Part shown: piece by piece, positions 37,611 to 49,351 of the stretch | Numbering within the stretch: the stretch's first letter is position 1 | Layout: the number at the start of each line of letters is the position of its first letter | DNA from: Aurantimonas endophytica | GTDB taxonomy: Bacteria; Pseudomonadota; Alphaproteobacteria; Rhizobiales; Rhizobiaceae | Assembly: GCF_014196845.1 (NCBI RefSeq) | Contig: NZ_JACIEM010000003.1 | Coordinates: 310,001 to 374,000, forward strand | Length of the DNA: 64,000 nucleotides | Direction of reading: 5' to 3' | Notes under the pieces: model-generated | The model's database searches: none | Told to the model about the DNA's origin: nothing | Seen by the model: the letters and a program-made list of their open reading frames with translations, nothing else | Program-made: the position numbers and the translations under genes

Positions 37611-38913
37611 GGCCGGGTCTGGCCGGATCCGCGGACGCGGTAGTTGAAGCTGGTCAGCTGCTCGACGCCCACCGGGCCGCGCGCATGCATCTTGCCGGTG
37701 GCGATGCCGATCTCGGCGCCCATGCCGAATTCGCCGCCGTCGGCGAACTGGGTCGAGGCGTTGTGCAGCAGGATGGCCGAATCGATGCCGACGAAGAACG
37801 CGTCGGCGGCCCGGATGTCGTCGGTGACGATCGCCTCGGTATGATGCGAGGAATGCGCCTCGACATGGGCGATGGCGCCCTCCACCCCGTCGACCAGCGC
37901 CACCGAGATGATCGCGTCGAGATACTCGGTGTCGAAATCGGCGTCGCTGGCGGGCTCGGCGGTGGGATAGCGCTCGCGCACCTCCTCGGTGGCGCGGATC
38001 TCGCAGCCCGCGACCCGCAGCGCCTCGAGGATCGGCAGGAGATGCGTGTTCGCCGCCCGGCGGTCGACCAGCAGCGTTTCGGCCGCCCCGCAGATGCCGG
38101 TCCGGCGCATCTTCGAGTTGACGACGATGTCGACCGCCATGCCGAGATCAGCGGCGCGGTCGACATAGACGTGGCAGAGGCCTTCCAGATGCGCGAAGAC
38201 CGGCACCCGCGCCTCGTCCTGGACGCGCGCCACCAGCGAGCGCCCGCCGCGCGGCACGATGACGTCGAGATTGCCGCCAAGGCCCTTCAGCATCTCGCCG
38301 ACCGCCGCCCGGTCCGTCGAGGGCACGATCTGGATCGCATGCTCGGGCAGGCCCGCCGCGGCGAGCCCCGCCACGAGGGCCGCATGGATCGCCGCCGAGG
38401 AGCGCGCCGAGTCCGAACCGCCGCGCAGGATCACCGCGTTGCCGGATTTCAGGCACAGCGCCCCGGCGTCGGCGGTGACGTTGGGCCGGCTCTCGTAGAT
38501 GACACCGACGACGCCGAGCGGCGTGCGGACGCGCTCGATCTCGATGCCGTTCGGCCGCGTCCAGGCGTCGATGCGGGCGCCGACCGGATCGGGCAGCGAC
38601 GCGACGACGCGCAGCCCCTCGGCCATCGCCGCGATGCGCCCGGCATCGAGGGTCAGCCGGTCGATCAGGGCGGGGGCCATGCCGGCGGCGTTCGCCCTGT
38701 CGAGATCGGCGGCGTTGGCCGCCAGGATCGCCGGCTGTGCGTCGAGGATGGCGGCGGCCATCGCCGCGAGCGCGCCATCCTTGGCGCCGGTCGGCGCCAA
38801 CGCCAGCTGCCGCGCGGCGGCCCGCGCCCGCACGCCGATGTCCCGCATCAGCGCGGCGACGTCCGTGGTTTCGCCCTGGTCGAGCATGGTCATCTCTCCT
38901 GCCTGCTGCGCGC

Positions 38914-38917
<4 letters not shown>
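37607..38917 (-). CDS. proA: Glutamate-5-semialdehyde dehydrogenase (gamma-glutamyl phosphate reductase)
   Basis: This is a 436-residue aldehyde-dehydrogenase-fold enzyme, the second step of proline synthesis. The catalytic Cys lies in [49 protein letters not shown] and [14 protein letters not shown] are family blocks, and [18 protein letters not shown](R) closes the protein. The ATG overlaps the proB stop by four bases and the stop overlaps the nadD start by four bases. Confidence 0.97.
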
Positions 38918-41781
<2,864 letters not shown>

Positions 41782-41785
<4 letters not shown>

Positions 41786-42357
41786 TTTCCCCAGGCCTTC
41801 AGCGCTGTCCAGGTGCCGCGGTCGAGATGATATTCCTCGACCGAGACGCGGCCCGCCGACACCGTGTCGAGAATGCCGGTCCGGCGCAGCTGGAAGCCGC
41901 ACTTCTCCAGCACCCGCCTGGAGGCGGCATTGATCACCCGGCAGCTGGCGCAGACGCAGTCGATGTCGGAGGCGACGAAGGCGAAGTCGACCAGCGCCTG
42001 GGCGGCTTCGGTGGCGTAGCCCTTGCCCCAGTGCTCGCGGCCGAACCAGTAGCCGAGCACCACCGCCGTCCCGTCGTTGCGCGGCCGGAGGCCGGCGACG
42101 CCGACCAGCCGGTCGTCGGCTGCCAGGCCGATCGCCCGGATGAATTCGTCGCCCGGATCGGCGACGAAGGCGCGGGCATCGGCCAGACGATAGGGGTGCG
42201 GAATGCGCGCGGTCATCTGCGCGACGCCCGGGTCGTTCGCCTGGCGGGCGATCGGCTCGGCATCGTCCGGGCGCAGCCGGCGCATCGACAGGCGCGTCGT
42301 GCGCAACCGCCTGTCATCGTTGACGAAGGCGCTGGGCGCCAATTCTTCGGACGTCAT
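41782..42357 (-). CDS. GNAT-family N-acetyltransferase (RimJ/RimL-like)
   Basis: This is a 191-residue GNAT protein of the RimJ/RimL type. The N-terminal RTTRLSMRRLRPDDAEPIARQANDPGVAQMTARIPHPY is typical. The acetyl-CoA site is REHWGKGYATEAAQALVDFAF, followed by ASCRVINAASRRVLEKCGF, a second GNAT hallmark. This class acetylates N-terminal amines of ribosomal proteins or small molecules; the substrate is unknown. It sits between rpmA and obgE, as in many rhizobia, and is separated from rpmA by a strong hairpin. Confidence 0.88.
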
Positions 42358-42378
42358 CGCATCGGCCCTCCGGCATGC

Positions 42379-42412
42379 GAAAAGGGGAGATGGCGATCCA
42401 TCTCCCCTTTTC
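42379..42412. terminator. Terminator downstream of rplU-rpmA
   Basis: A perfect 15-bp stem (42379-42393 with 42398-42412) has a CGAT loop, with A4/T4 at the base on both strands. It lies about 75 bases after the rpmA stop on the minus strand and just ahead of the acetyltransferase gene. Confidence 0.85.
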
Positions 42413-42486
42413 CAGCCCTGAGATCCGATCGGTTCGGAGGCTTCAGAGCGCCGGGTCGGTGGAACGCCGGCGCTGGTAAGCTCCGG

Positions 42487-42756
42487 TCACTCGGCTGCTT
42501 CGGCTTTCGGCAGGACGGCCACGAAGGTTCGGCCATTCGCCTTGTGCTGGAACGCGACGTTACCCTCGGCCTTGGCGAAGAGGGTGTGATCGCGGCCAAT
42601 GCCGACATTGGCGCCCGGGTGCCAGCGCGTGCCGCGCTGACGAATCAGGATGTTGCCCGGAATCACGGCTTCGCCGCCGAACTTCTTCACGCCGAGGCGC
42701 TTCGACTCAGAATCGCGACCGTTGCGCGACGAGCCGCCTGCTTTCTTATGTGCCAT
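42487..42756 (-). CDS. rpmA: 50S ribosomal protein L27
   Basis: This is an 89-residue L27, complete with the N-terminal [24 protein letters not shown] that reaches the peptidyl-transferase centre. [36 protein letters not shown] follows. No Firmicutes-type cleavable N-terminal extension is present. It is co-transcribed with rplU, 48 bases upstream. Confidence 0.98.
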   Translation of the reverse strand: MAHKKAGGSSRNGRDSESKRLGVKKFGGEAVIPGNILIRQRGTRWHPGANVGIGRDHTLFAKAEGNVAFQHKANGRTFVAVLPKAEAAE

Positions 42757-42804
42757 CGTTGTTCTCCTTGCCTGTCACGGCTCGCGGGGGAATGGGCCCC
42801 GGGC

Positions 42805-43464
42805 TTAGTTCTTCGCCAGTTCCTGGGCCTGGCCGCGCCAGTCTTCGATCTGCGCAGTGCTGAACGGCATGTTCGCGTCGATGCGGGCGACGTCTTCGTC
42901 GGTCAGCGCCGCGATCTGGGCATAGGTGGTGATGCCCTGCTCGTTGAGCTGCTTCTCGGCCACCGGGCCGATGCCCTTGATCTTCGTCAGCTTGTCGTTG
43001 TCGCCGCCGGGTGCGGTGAACAGCGGGGCAGCCGAGGCCGTCGCGTCGGCGGCGGGCGCCTTGGCCTTCGCAGCCGGCTTGGCGGACGTCTCGTCGGCGG
43101 CAGCAGCAGCCGGCTTGGCAGCGCGGGTCGGCCGGTCGGCCTTGGTCTTGGTCGGCGCCGCGCCGTCGGTCAGGATCTCGGCGACGCGGATCATCGTCAG
43201 GTCCTGGCGATGGCCGCGGGTACGCTTGGAGTTCTGGCGACGACGCTTCTTGAAGGAGATGACCTTCTTGCCGCGGGTCTGCTCGACGATCTCGGCGGTC
43301 ACGGAAGCGCCTTCGATGAAGGGCGCGCCGATGGTCGAGCCGACCATCAGGACTTCCTTGAACGTCACGAGGTCACCGGCCTCGCCGGGCAGGCGCTCGA
43401 TGGTGAACTGGTCGTTGGCAGCAACGCGATATTGCTTGCCGCCGGTTTTGATGACTGCGAACAT
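42805..43464 (-). CDS. rplU: 50S ribosomal protein L21 with C-terminal helix-hairpin-helix extension
   Basis: This is a 219-residue protein, twice the normal L21 length. Residues 1-102 are a standard L21 ([59 protein letters not shown]). An Ala/Lys/Pro-rich linker (about 105-158) leads to a C-terminal domain (160-219) with [20 protein letters not shown] and a second helix pair, the form of a helix-hairpin-helix domain of the L21-associated type known in Rhizobiales. The extension may contact rRNA or other nucleic acid; its role is unknown. A strong promoter lies upstream. Confidence 0.95.
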   Translation of the reverse strand: MFAVIKTGGKQYRVAANDQFTIERLPGEAGDLVTFKEVLMVGSTIGAPFIEGASVTAEIVEQTRGKKVISFKKRRRQNSKRTRGHRQDLTMIRVAEILTDGAAPTKTKADRPTRAAKPAAAAADETSAKPAAKAKAPAADATASAAPLFTAPGGDNDKLTKIKGIGPVAEKQLNEQGITTYAQIAALTDEDVARIDANMPFSTAQIEDWRGQAQELAKN

Positions 43465-43852
43465 TTTATCTCCGTTCGTTAGATCGGCTCTCGGACGCTT
43501 GTCCGGACCGTCTTCTTGTCAGTCGTTGCGGATAGGGCGAACACAAACGGGCGCAGTCGAACCACGCCCAATCTTCGCGCGTCTATAGCGACGGGGCTCG
43601 CCAAGGTCAAGTTTGGAAGGGTGTCCCGATGCCACCGCCAGTCCGCCGGAGCGGCGGCCGACGGGCGCCTCGGCGACAGAGCGCGGCTCCGGGCTCAACA
43701 GCAATCAGCGGCAATAGGCGAACAGGACGGCGCCGAGGGAACTTCGCCCTCCGCAGGCGGTTGGCTCCGAGACCGTTCCTAGCGCATCCGCGAGGCCTTT
43801 GCAGCCGGATCGTGACGGAACATCCGAAACAACGACATTTCCGGAGACTCTT
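43465..43852. other. 388-base intergenic region upstream of rplU
   Basis: It contains the strong rplU promoter on the minus strand and about 110 bases of untranslated leader. On the plus side it presumably contains the promoter of the small secreted-protein gene at 43853. I see no further gene in it. The leader might carry an autoregulatory structure, but none is obvious to the eye. Confidence 0.5.
43583..43611 (-). promoter_or_regulatory. rplU-rpmA promoter
   Basis: On the minus strand CTTGAC (43606-43611) and CTATAG (43583-43588) are exactly 17 bases apart, nearly identical to the rhizobial sigma-70 consensus CTTGAC-N17-CTATAT. Transcription would start near 43576, leaving a leader of about 110 bases before the rplU ATG. 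Confidence 0.75.
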
Positions 43853-44182
43853 ATGGTTCGCTTCGCCGCCCTCGCCCTTGCTTCCGCCTCGCTAGCAGCA
43901 GCCGCCTCGGCGCCCGCCATGGCCCAGGATGCGCCGGCCCGCCAGAGCTTCGCGGCCTGCACGACCCAGCAGGATCTCGAGCAGATCCTTAACAGCGACG
44001 GCCAGCTGATGCCGGACGGCTGCCGCAGCCTGTCGATCACGCCGGTGCGCAGCGAGAACGGCACGCTGTGCGTCATCGACTTCTCCGGCGAGAGCCAGGG
44101 CGTATTGCAGAACCTGCGCGATGCGGCGTCGCCGGACCAGTGGTGGGTCCAGTGCGACAGCCTCACCGAAAACGCCGGCTGA
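43853..44182 (+). CDS. Small secreted protein, function unknown
   Basis: This is a 109-residue protein with a signal peptide (about 1-24, ending APAMAQ). The mature part is about 85 residues with four Cys (in FAACTTQ, DGCRSL, TLCVIDF and VQCDSL), so two disulphides are plausible. It resembles small alphaproteobacterial periplasmic proteins, but I recognise no family. The stop is only three bases from the start of the DUF421 gene, so the two are probably an operon. The ATG at 43853 was preferred because it opens the signal peptide. Confidence 0.72.
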   Translation: MVRFAALALASASLAAAASAPAMAQDAPARQSFAACTTQQDLEQILNSDGQLMPDGCRSLSITPVRSENGTLCVIDFSGESQGVLQNLRDAASPDQWWVQCDSLTENAG

Positions 44183-44185
44183 CCC

Positions 44186-44707
44186 GTGTTCTTCGACAGC
44201 TGGTATGACCTCTGGCGGATCATCGTCGTCGGCATCCTGGCCTATGCGGGCCTCGTCTTCCTGCTGCGGGTGACGGGAAAGCGCACGCTGTCGAAGATGA
44301 ATGCCTTCGACCTGGTGGTGACGGTGGCGCTCGGCTCGACGCTGGCGACGGTGCTGCTCAGCAGCGACGTCTCGCTGGCCGAGGGTCTCCTCGCCTTCGT
44401 GCTGCTCTGCGGCCTGCAATATGCGGTGGCGACCGCCTCGGTTCGGTCGGAGCGCTTCCAGTCGATCATCAAGGCGCAGCCGTCGCTGCTCTTCCACAAC
44501 GGCCGCTTCATCGCACCGATGCTGCGGGAAGAACGGGTCACCGAGGAGGAGATCCTCGCCGCCGTGCGCAGCCAGGGCCACGTCGAGCTCGACAAGGTTC
44601 TGGCCGTGGTGCTGGAGACCGACGGATCGTTCAGCGTGCTGACCGGCTCCGGCACATCCGCCCGTAGTGCGCTGCGGACCGTCAAAGGCGAAGACGCAGT
44701 CAGCTGA
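44186..44707 (+). CDS. DUF421 family membrane protein (YetF/YcaP-like)
   Basis: This is a 173-residue inner-membrane protein with three N-terminal transmembrane helices and a cytoplasmic DUF421 domain. FLLRVTGKRTLSKMNAFDLVVTVALGSTLATVLLS is the family hallmark, and SLLFHNGRFIAPMLREERVTEEEILAAVRSQG is the soluble part. It starts with GTG three bases after the previous stop. In Bacillus the family has a link to spore germination and membrane integrity; the role here is unknown. Confidence 0.88.
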   Translation: MFFDSWYDLWRIIVVGILAYAGLVFLLRVTGKRTLSKMNAFDLVVTVALGSTLATVLLSSDVSLAEGLLAFVLLCGLQYAVATASVRSERFQSIIKAQPSLLFHNGRFIAPMLREERVTEEEILAAVRSQGHVELDKVLAVVLETDGSFSVLTGSGTSARSALRTVKGEDAVS

Positions 44708-44859
44708 TATTGGCGCGAATGGGCGGCATTTTCGTCAAGTCTTAACCATCCTAGGCGATTGCCCCGGGGCTGCGGCCCCGGAGCACCACACGTTAAGCTT
44801 TGCTGCCCAAGCTCGGCGGCTCTGACGTCCCCGGACGTTTCGATGCCCGAGACTTCGCG

Positions 44860-45516
44860 ATGGCTCTGCCGACACCGATGGTTCTTCGCCGCAACGCGCT
44901 GCTGATGCTCGTCCTGATGGGATTGGGTGCCTGTGCCTCCGGACCACGCCTGCGCCCGATGACCGCGCATGAATGCATGACGCGGGTGATGTATTTCGAA
45001 TCCAATCGATCGAGCCCGGACGGCATGCTGGCGGTCGGTACAGTGGTAATGAACCGGATGGAGAGCGGCCTCTACCCGAAGACCGTCTGCGGCGTCGTCG
45101 GCCAGAAGAAGCAGTTCGCGCCCGGCGTTCTCTCCAAGCCCATGGCGAAGGGCAAGGATCTCGCCTCGAAGATGGCGACCCGCGTGCTGCGCGGCGAGCG
45201 CCATCCGGGGGTGCGCAAGGCGATGTTCTTCCACACCGCCGGCATGACGTTTCCCTATACCAACATGCACTACCACATCGTCGCCGGCGGCAATGCATTC
45301 TACGAGAAGCGCAAGAATGCCCGGCGCCTGTCGGATCCGCCATTCCGCAATCAGGAGGAGCGGACCGCCGCCCGGGAAGCCCCGCGCACCGTCAGCTATA
45401 GCGAGACGCGGGCTCCGGCGCCGCGCACCGTCGCGGTGCAGCAGGCGGTCGCCCCGGCGCCGGCGCAGCTCGAGCCGATGTCGATCGAAGAGCTGATCGC
45501 CCTCGAAGGCGGCTGA
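44860..45516 (+). CDS. Cell wall hydrolase, SleB-like lipoprotein
   Basis: This is a 218-residue predicted lipoprotein. The signal ends in LGAC with the lipid-acceptor Cys at residue 25. The SleB/Hydrolase_2 domain spans about residues 35-150, with the presumed catalytic Glu47 in RVMYFESNRSSPDGMLAVGTVVMNR and the family pattern KKQFAPGVL and HTAGMTFPYTN. The C-terminal 65 residues are Pro/Ala/Val-rich and probably disordered. It is expected to be a peptidoglycan lytic enzyme in the envelope. The ATG at 44860 or 44878 could be the start. Confidence 0.82.
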   Translation: MALPTPMVLRRNALLMLVLMGLGACASGPRLRPMTAHECMTRVMYFESNRSSPDGMLAVGTVVMNRMESGLYPKTVCGVVGQKKQFAPGVLSKPMAKGKDLASKMATRVLRGERHPGVRKAMFFHTAGMTFPYTNMHYHIVAGGNAFYEKRKNARRLSDPPFRNQEERTAAREAPRTVSYSETRAPAPRTVAVQQAVAPAPAQLEPMSIEELIALEGG

Positions 45517-45607
45517 CCCGCTGGACGCGGGGCTCCCGTCAGGCGTCAGGCGCTCAGGCGTCCGGTCATGCCACGATGGTCCGGATGCGTGCGACCGTCG
45601 GGGACGG

Positions 45608-46252
45608 TCAGCTCGACCGGCCGCCATGCACCGCGTCATAGGCGGCGATCGCGCGGTCGGCCCGCTGGCGGACCGTGCGCGCATCATCGCCCGGCCGATA
45701 GAGCGAGGAGCCGAGGCCGAAATGCCGGACCCCGATCCGCGCATAGGCGGCGAAGTCGGCCTCCGACACGCCGCCGACGGCGCCGACGGGGAGGCCTGCG
45801 GGGAGCACCGCGCGGATCGCCGCGATGCCGGCGGGACCGAGCACGCTCGCCGGAAAGAATTTCAGCGCCGAAGCACCCGCAGCGGCCGCCGCCAACGCCT
45901 CGGTCGGCGTGAACACGCCGGGCATCGTCACCATGCCGTGGTGGGCCGCGCGAGCAAGCACCGCCCTGTCGACGTTGGGGCTGACCAGTAGCTGGCCGCC
46001 GGCTTCCGCCAGCCTGTCCACGGCGTCGACGTCGAGCACGGTGCCGGCGCCGATCAGGAGGCCCGGCGGCGCGATCCGCGCGGCGGCCGCGATGGAGCGG
46101 AACGGGTCCGGCGAGTTCAAGGGAATCTCGATCGCCTCAAAGCCCGCCTCGATTAGCATCGCGACGATGCTCTCGCAGTCGTCCGGCGGCAGGCCGCGCA
46201 GGATCGCCACGAGATCGCGACGCAGCGCCGGCCAGGCAACGGGTCCGGTCAA
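45608..46252 (-). CDS. dgoA: 2-dehydro-3-deoxy-6-phosphogalactonate aldolase
   Basis: This is a 214-residue KDPG/KDPGal aldolase, a class I TIM barrel. The Schiff-base Lys131 is in SALKFFPAS, and Glu42 in AIEIPLNSP and the TMPGVFTPTEAL region complete the active site. The IPLNSPDPF motif is that of the galactonate type (DgoA) rather than Eda. It splits 2-keto-3-deoxy-6-phosphogalactonate into pyruvate and glyceraldehyde-3-P. A TTG start overlaps the dgoK stop by four bases (TTGA). It is the last gene of the chvE operon. Confidence 0.92.
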   Translation of the reverse strand: MTGPVAWPALRRDLVAILRGLPPDDCESIVAMLIEAGFEAIEIPLNSPDPFRSIAAAARIAPPGLLIGAGTVLDVDAVDRLAEAGGQLLVSPNVDRAVLARAAHHGMVTMPGVFTPTEALAAAAAGASALKFFPASVLGPAGIAAIRAVLPAGLPVGAVGGVSEADFAAYARIGVRHFGLGSSLYRPGDDARTVRQRADRAIAAYDAVHGGRSS

Positions 46253-47148
46253 GACAGGATCTCCCGGGCGCAGGCGAGGAGCCCCGCCCTCACCGCATCT
46301 TCCGCATCCGCGGGCACGACCGCGATCCCGGCCGCCTCGGCGGCCATGCGGTAGATTTCGAGGAGGGGTCCGCTTGCTACCAGGGTCATGCTTTCGATCC
46401 GGCCGAGCCGGCTTCTGGCACCGGCAAATTCGAGACCCACCAATAGACCCGACACCGCCGAGCCGCCATCGCCGTTTTCCCCGAGGCCGAGCAGCCCGCC
46501 GGCCCGGATGGCGAAGAGACGGTTGGCAAGTTCCGCCGGCCGCTCCAGCCCGGCGAGAAAGGCTGCGCTGAACCGCTCCGGGTCGAAGGGGGCGGCGGGA
46601 TCGGCGACCGAGTGGCGCAGGATCGTGTGGCGGCTGGCGGCAGCGAAGAGGTCGCCGGTGATGAAAGTGGCGAAGCGCTCGATGCGACCGTCGCCAAGCG
46701 CCACCCATTTCGAGTGCGTTCCCGGCAGGCAGACGATCTGCGTGCCCTTTACCGGGGGAAGGCCGACGAGCTGGGTCTCCTCCCCCCGCATGACGTCCGG
46801 TGCTTCCGCTAGCCGCTGTGCGACGCCCGGCAGGAGATACGCCGGCCGCGCGTGATCGACGCGGAGCGCGTTCGCGGCGATCGCGGCCATCGATGCCGGC
46901 GTGTCGACATAGGGCGCTTCCGCCCAGCCCTGGCGGGCGCCCACCATGCCGCAGGCGACCACCGGCAGGTCGGAGGGTGCATCGAGCGCTGTGAGATGGG
47001 TTTCGAGGATGGTGGCGAAACCGTCCGGACCCGCCGAGAGCATTCCCTCCTCGCTGCGTCGCTCGCAGAGCACGGTGCCCGCGGCGTCCACCAGCCACAG
47101 TCGGAAGCTCGACGTGCCCCAGTCGACGAGGGCGCAGAAGGGGCTCAA
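46249..47148 (-). CDS. dgoK: 2-dehydro-3-deoxygalactonokinase
   Basis: This is a 299-residue DgoK, which phosphorylates 2-keto-3-deoxygalactonate with ATP. The N-terminal LVDWGTSSFRLWLVD nucleotide motif, VACGMVGARQGWAEAPYV, CLPGTHSKWVALGDGRIERFATFITGDLFA and LVASGPLLEIYR are family signatures. The start is a TTG at 47148 overlapping the preceding dehydrogenase stop by four bases. It is followed by dgoA in the standard order. Confidence 0.93.
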   Translation of the reverse strand: MSPFCALVDWGTSSFRLWLVDAAGTVLCERRSEEGMLSAGPDGFATILETHLTALDAPSDLPVVACGMVGARQGWAEAPYVDTPASMAAIAANALRVDHARPAYLLPGVAQRLAEAPDVMRGEETQLVGLPPVKGTQIVCLPGTHSKWVALGDGRIERFATFITGDLFAAASRHTILRHSVADPAAPFDPERFSAAFLAGLERPAELANRLFAIRAGGLLGLGENGDGGSAVSGLLVGLEFAGARSRLGRIESMTLVASGPLLEIYRMAAEAAGIAVVPADAEDAVRAGLLACAREILS

Positions 47149-48092
47149 TGCCCGTCCCCGGCATGGTCGTGGAACGGCTCGACGATCTGCCGGCGGCCGA
47201 GCATGAAGGCGTCCGCCACGTGCCGGAGCGGCGAGATGTCGACATCCGATTGGCGCTTTGCGATCAGTTCGGCGAAACGGGCGTAGATCCCGTCATACTC
47301 GGCCTCGGGCGCTTCGCTCACCACCGCTCCGTCGATGGCGAGAGTTGCGCCGCCGGCCGACAGGACGAGCTTCCCCTCGTCGGTCTCCACCGCGATGTCC
47401 CAGGTCTGCGGTCCCGTCTGCCGCCAGTCGAAGATCGCCTCGGCCGTCAGATCCGAGCCCCCCTCAAAGCGCAGCCGCGCCGCGATCGGCGCGGCGCGGT
47501 TTTCCGGAAACGACAATTCCGCGCTGGTCAGCCAGACCGGCTCCGGCAGGATGCGCGTCACGATCGACAGGGCGTTGATGCCGGGATCGAACACGCCGAG
47601 GCCGCCGGGTTCCCAGATCCAGTCCTGGCCGGGATGCCAGTGGCGCACGTCCTCCATCCAGTCGACGCGCACCGAGCGGATCGACTTGCCGGCCAGCCAG
47701 TCGCGCGCCGGCTCGACGCCGGGGGCGAAGCGCGAATGCCAGGTGGCGAAGAGGCTGACGCCGCAGGCCTCGGCGAGGTGCGCGAGATGGTTGATCTCCG
47801 ACAGCGTCGCGCCCGGCGGCTTTTCCAGCAGCACGTGCTTGCCGCGACCCAGCGCATCGGCGGCGATGGCATGCCGTGCCTGAGGCGGCATGCACAGGGC
47901 GACCGCCTCGATCCCGGGCATCGCCTCGAACATCTCGGCCGCCGTCGTGAAGTTCTCGACCCCGTCGAGACGTGCGTTGCGGCTGGCTGCCGCGACCAGA
48001 TCGAAGGCCGGGTTGCGGGCGATCGACGGCAGATGCTGGTCGCGCGCGATCTTGCCGACGCCGACGATGGCGAGCGCTGTCGGAGCCGTCAT
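47145..48092 (-). CDS. Gfo/Idh/MocA oxidoreductase, probable D-galactose (or L-arabinose) 1-dehydrogenase
   Basis: This is a 315-residue NAD(P)-dependent sugar dehydrogenase. The Rossmann loop is IVGVGKIARDQHLPSI at the N terminus, the catalytic EKPPGATLSE lies near residue 93, and WEPGGLGVFDPGINALSIVTRILPEPVW is characteristic of galactose dehydrogenases that oxidise the sugar to its 1,5-lactone. It lies between a galactose-type transporter and dgoKA, which fits a De Ley-Doudoroff route. The lactonase needed next is not in the window. Confidence 0.85.
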   Translation of the reverse strand: MTAPTALAIVGVGKIARDQHLPSIARNPAFDLVAAASRNARLDGVENFTTAAEMFEAMPGIEAVALCMPPQARHAIAADALGRGKHVLLEKPPGATLSEINHLAHLAEACGVSLFATWHSRFAPGVEPARDWLAGKSIRSVRVDWMEDVRHWHPGQDWIWEPGGLGVFDPGINALSIVTRILPEPVWLTSAELSFPENRAAPIAARLRFEGGSDLTAEAIFDWRQTGPQTWDIAVETDEGKLVLSAGGATLAIDGAVVSEAPEAEYDGIYARFAELIAKRQSDVDISPLRHVADAFMLGRRQIVEPFHDHAGDGH

Positions 48093-48127
48093 TCCGTGTC
48101 TTCCCCTGCAGGTTCCGCCACTCGGCG

Positions 48128-49342
48128 TCAGGCCCGGTTCTTGTTGTAGACGTCGAAGATGACGGCGAGCAGCAGGACGAGACCCTTGATCACCTGCTGG
48201 TAGTCGATGCCGATGCCGAGGATCGACATGCCGTTGTTCATCACGCCCATGATGAAGGCGCCGATCACCGCGCCGACGATGGTGCCGACGCCGCCCGACA
48301 TCGAGGCACCGCCGATGAACACGGCGGCGATGACGTCGAGCTCGAAGCCGAGCCCGGCCTTGGGCGTCGCCGTGTTGAGCCGGGCGGCGAAGACGAGGCC
48401 CGCCAGCGCCGCGAGCATGCCCATGTTGGCGAAGGTCAGGAAGGTCAGCCGCTCGGTGTTGATGCCGGAGAGCCGCGCCGCCTTCTCGTTGCCGCCGAGC
48501 GCATAGATGCGCCGGCCGATCGTCGTCCGCGTGGTGACGAAGGAATAGACGCTGATCAGCAGCGCCATGACGATGAGGACGTTGGGAAAGCCGCGGAAGG
48601 TGGCGAGCAGCCAGCAGAGATAGAGGATCGCGCCGGCGAGGATGATGTTCTTGGCGAGGAAGAAGCCCAGCGGCTCGTCGTCGTGGTCGCCGGAGCGGTT
48701 GCGCAGGCGCGAGCGCAGCGCCAGCGTCAGCATGGTGCCGGCGACGAGAATGCCGAGAAACAGCGACAGGAGGTTGATGTCCTCGCCGCCGAAGAGGTCC
48801 GGCAGGAAGCCTGACGAGATAAGCTGGAAGCCGCCCGGGAAAGGCCCGACCGACTGGCCGGCCAGCAGCCAGAGCGTGAGCCCCTTGAAGACCAGCATGC
48901 CGGCCAGCGTGACGATGAAGGACGGGATGCGCCAATAGGCGATCCAGTAGCCCTGCATCGCGCCGATCGCCGCGCCGACGGCGAGGCAGATGAGGCCGGC
49001 GAGGAAATAGTTCATGTCCCACTGGACGATCATCACGGCGGCGAGCGCCCCGACGAAGCCCATGACCGATCCGACCGACAAATCGATATGGCCGGCGACG
49101 ATGACCAGCAGCATGCCCAGGGCCATGATGATGATGTAGCTGTTCTGGAGCACCAGGTTGGTAAGGTTGACCGGCTTCAAGAGGATGCCGTCGGTCATCA
49201 CCTGGAAGAAGGCCATGATGACGATCAGCGCGATCAGGATGCCGTATTCGCGCATGTGCCGGCGGATGAAGCCCGCCGAGACGGCGGCGCGGCGCTCCGG
49301 TTTGTCGAGCGGCACGGGGCTGTGGGTCGCCTCCTGGGACAT
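48128..49342 (-). CDS. gguB: Multiple-monosaccharide ABC transporter permease GguB
   Basis: This is a 404-residue integral membrane permease of the RbsC/XylH class with about 10-12 hydrophobic helices. Conserved stretches are VAGHIDLSVGSVMGFVGALAAVM, NTATPKAGLGFELDVIAAVFIGGASMSGGVGTIVGAVIGAFIMGVMNNGMS and the YQQVIKGLVLLLAVIFDVY ending. A long hydrophilic loop (about 205-225: RSRLRNRSGDHDDEP) is typical of GguB/XylH. It forms the sugar channel with GguA and ChvE. It starts nine bases after gguA. Confidence 0.93.
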   Translation of the reverse strand: MSQEATHSPVPLDKPERRAAVSAGFIRRHMREYGILIALIVIMAFFQVMTDGILLKPVNLTNLVLQNSYIIIMALGMLLVIVAGHIDLSVGSVMGFVGALAAVMIVQWDMNYFLAGLICLAVGAAIGAMQGYWIAYWRIPSFIVTLAGMLVFKGLTLWLLAGQSVGPFPGGFQLISSGFLPDLFGGEDINLLSLFLGILVAGTMLTLALRSRLRNRSGDHDDEPLGFFLAKNIILAGAILYLCWLLATFRGFPNVLIVMALLISVYSFVTTRTTIGRRIYALGGNEKAARLSGINTERLTFLTFANMGMLAALAGLVFAARLNTATPKAGLGFELDVIAAVFIGGASMSGGVGTIVGAVIGAFIMGVMNNGMSILGIGIDYQQVIKGLVLLLAVIFDVYNKNRA

Positions 49343-49351
49343 CGCTTTTCC

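Noticed and set aside
45538-45559. Tandem GTCAGGC-like repeats after the SleB-like gene
   Set aside because: Only about three imperfect short units; too small to be a meaningful repeat array, and no hairpin or motif results.
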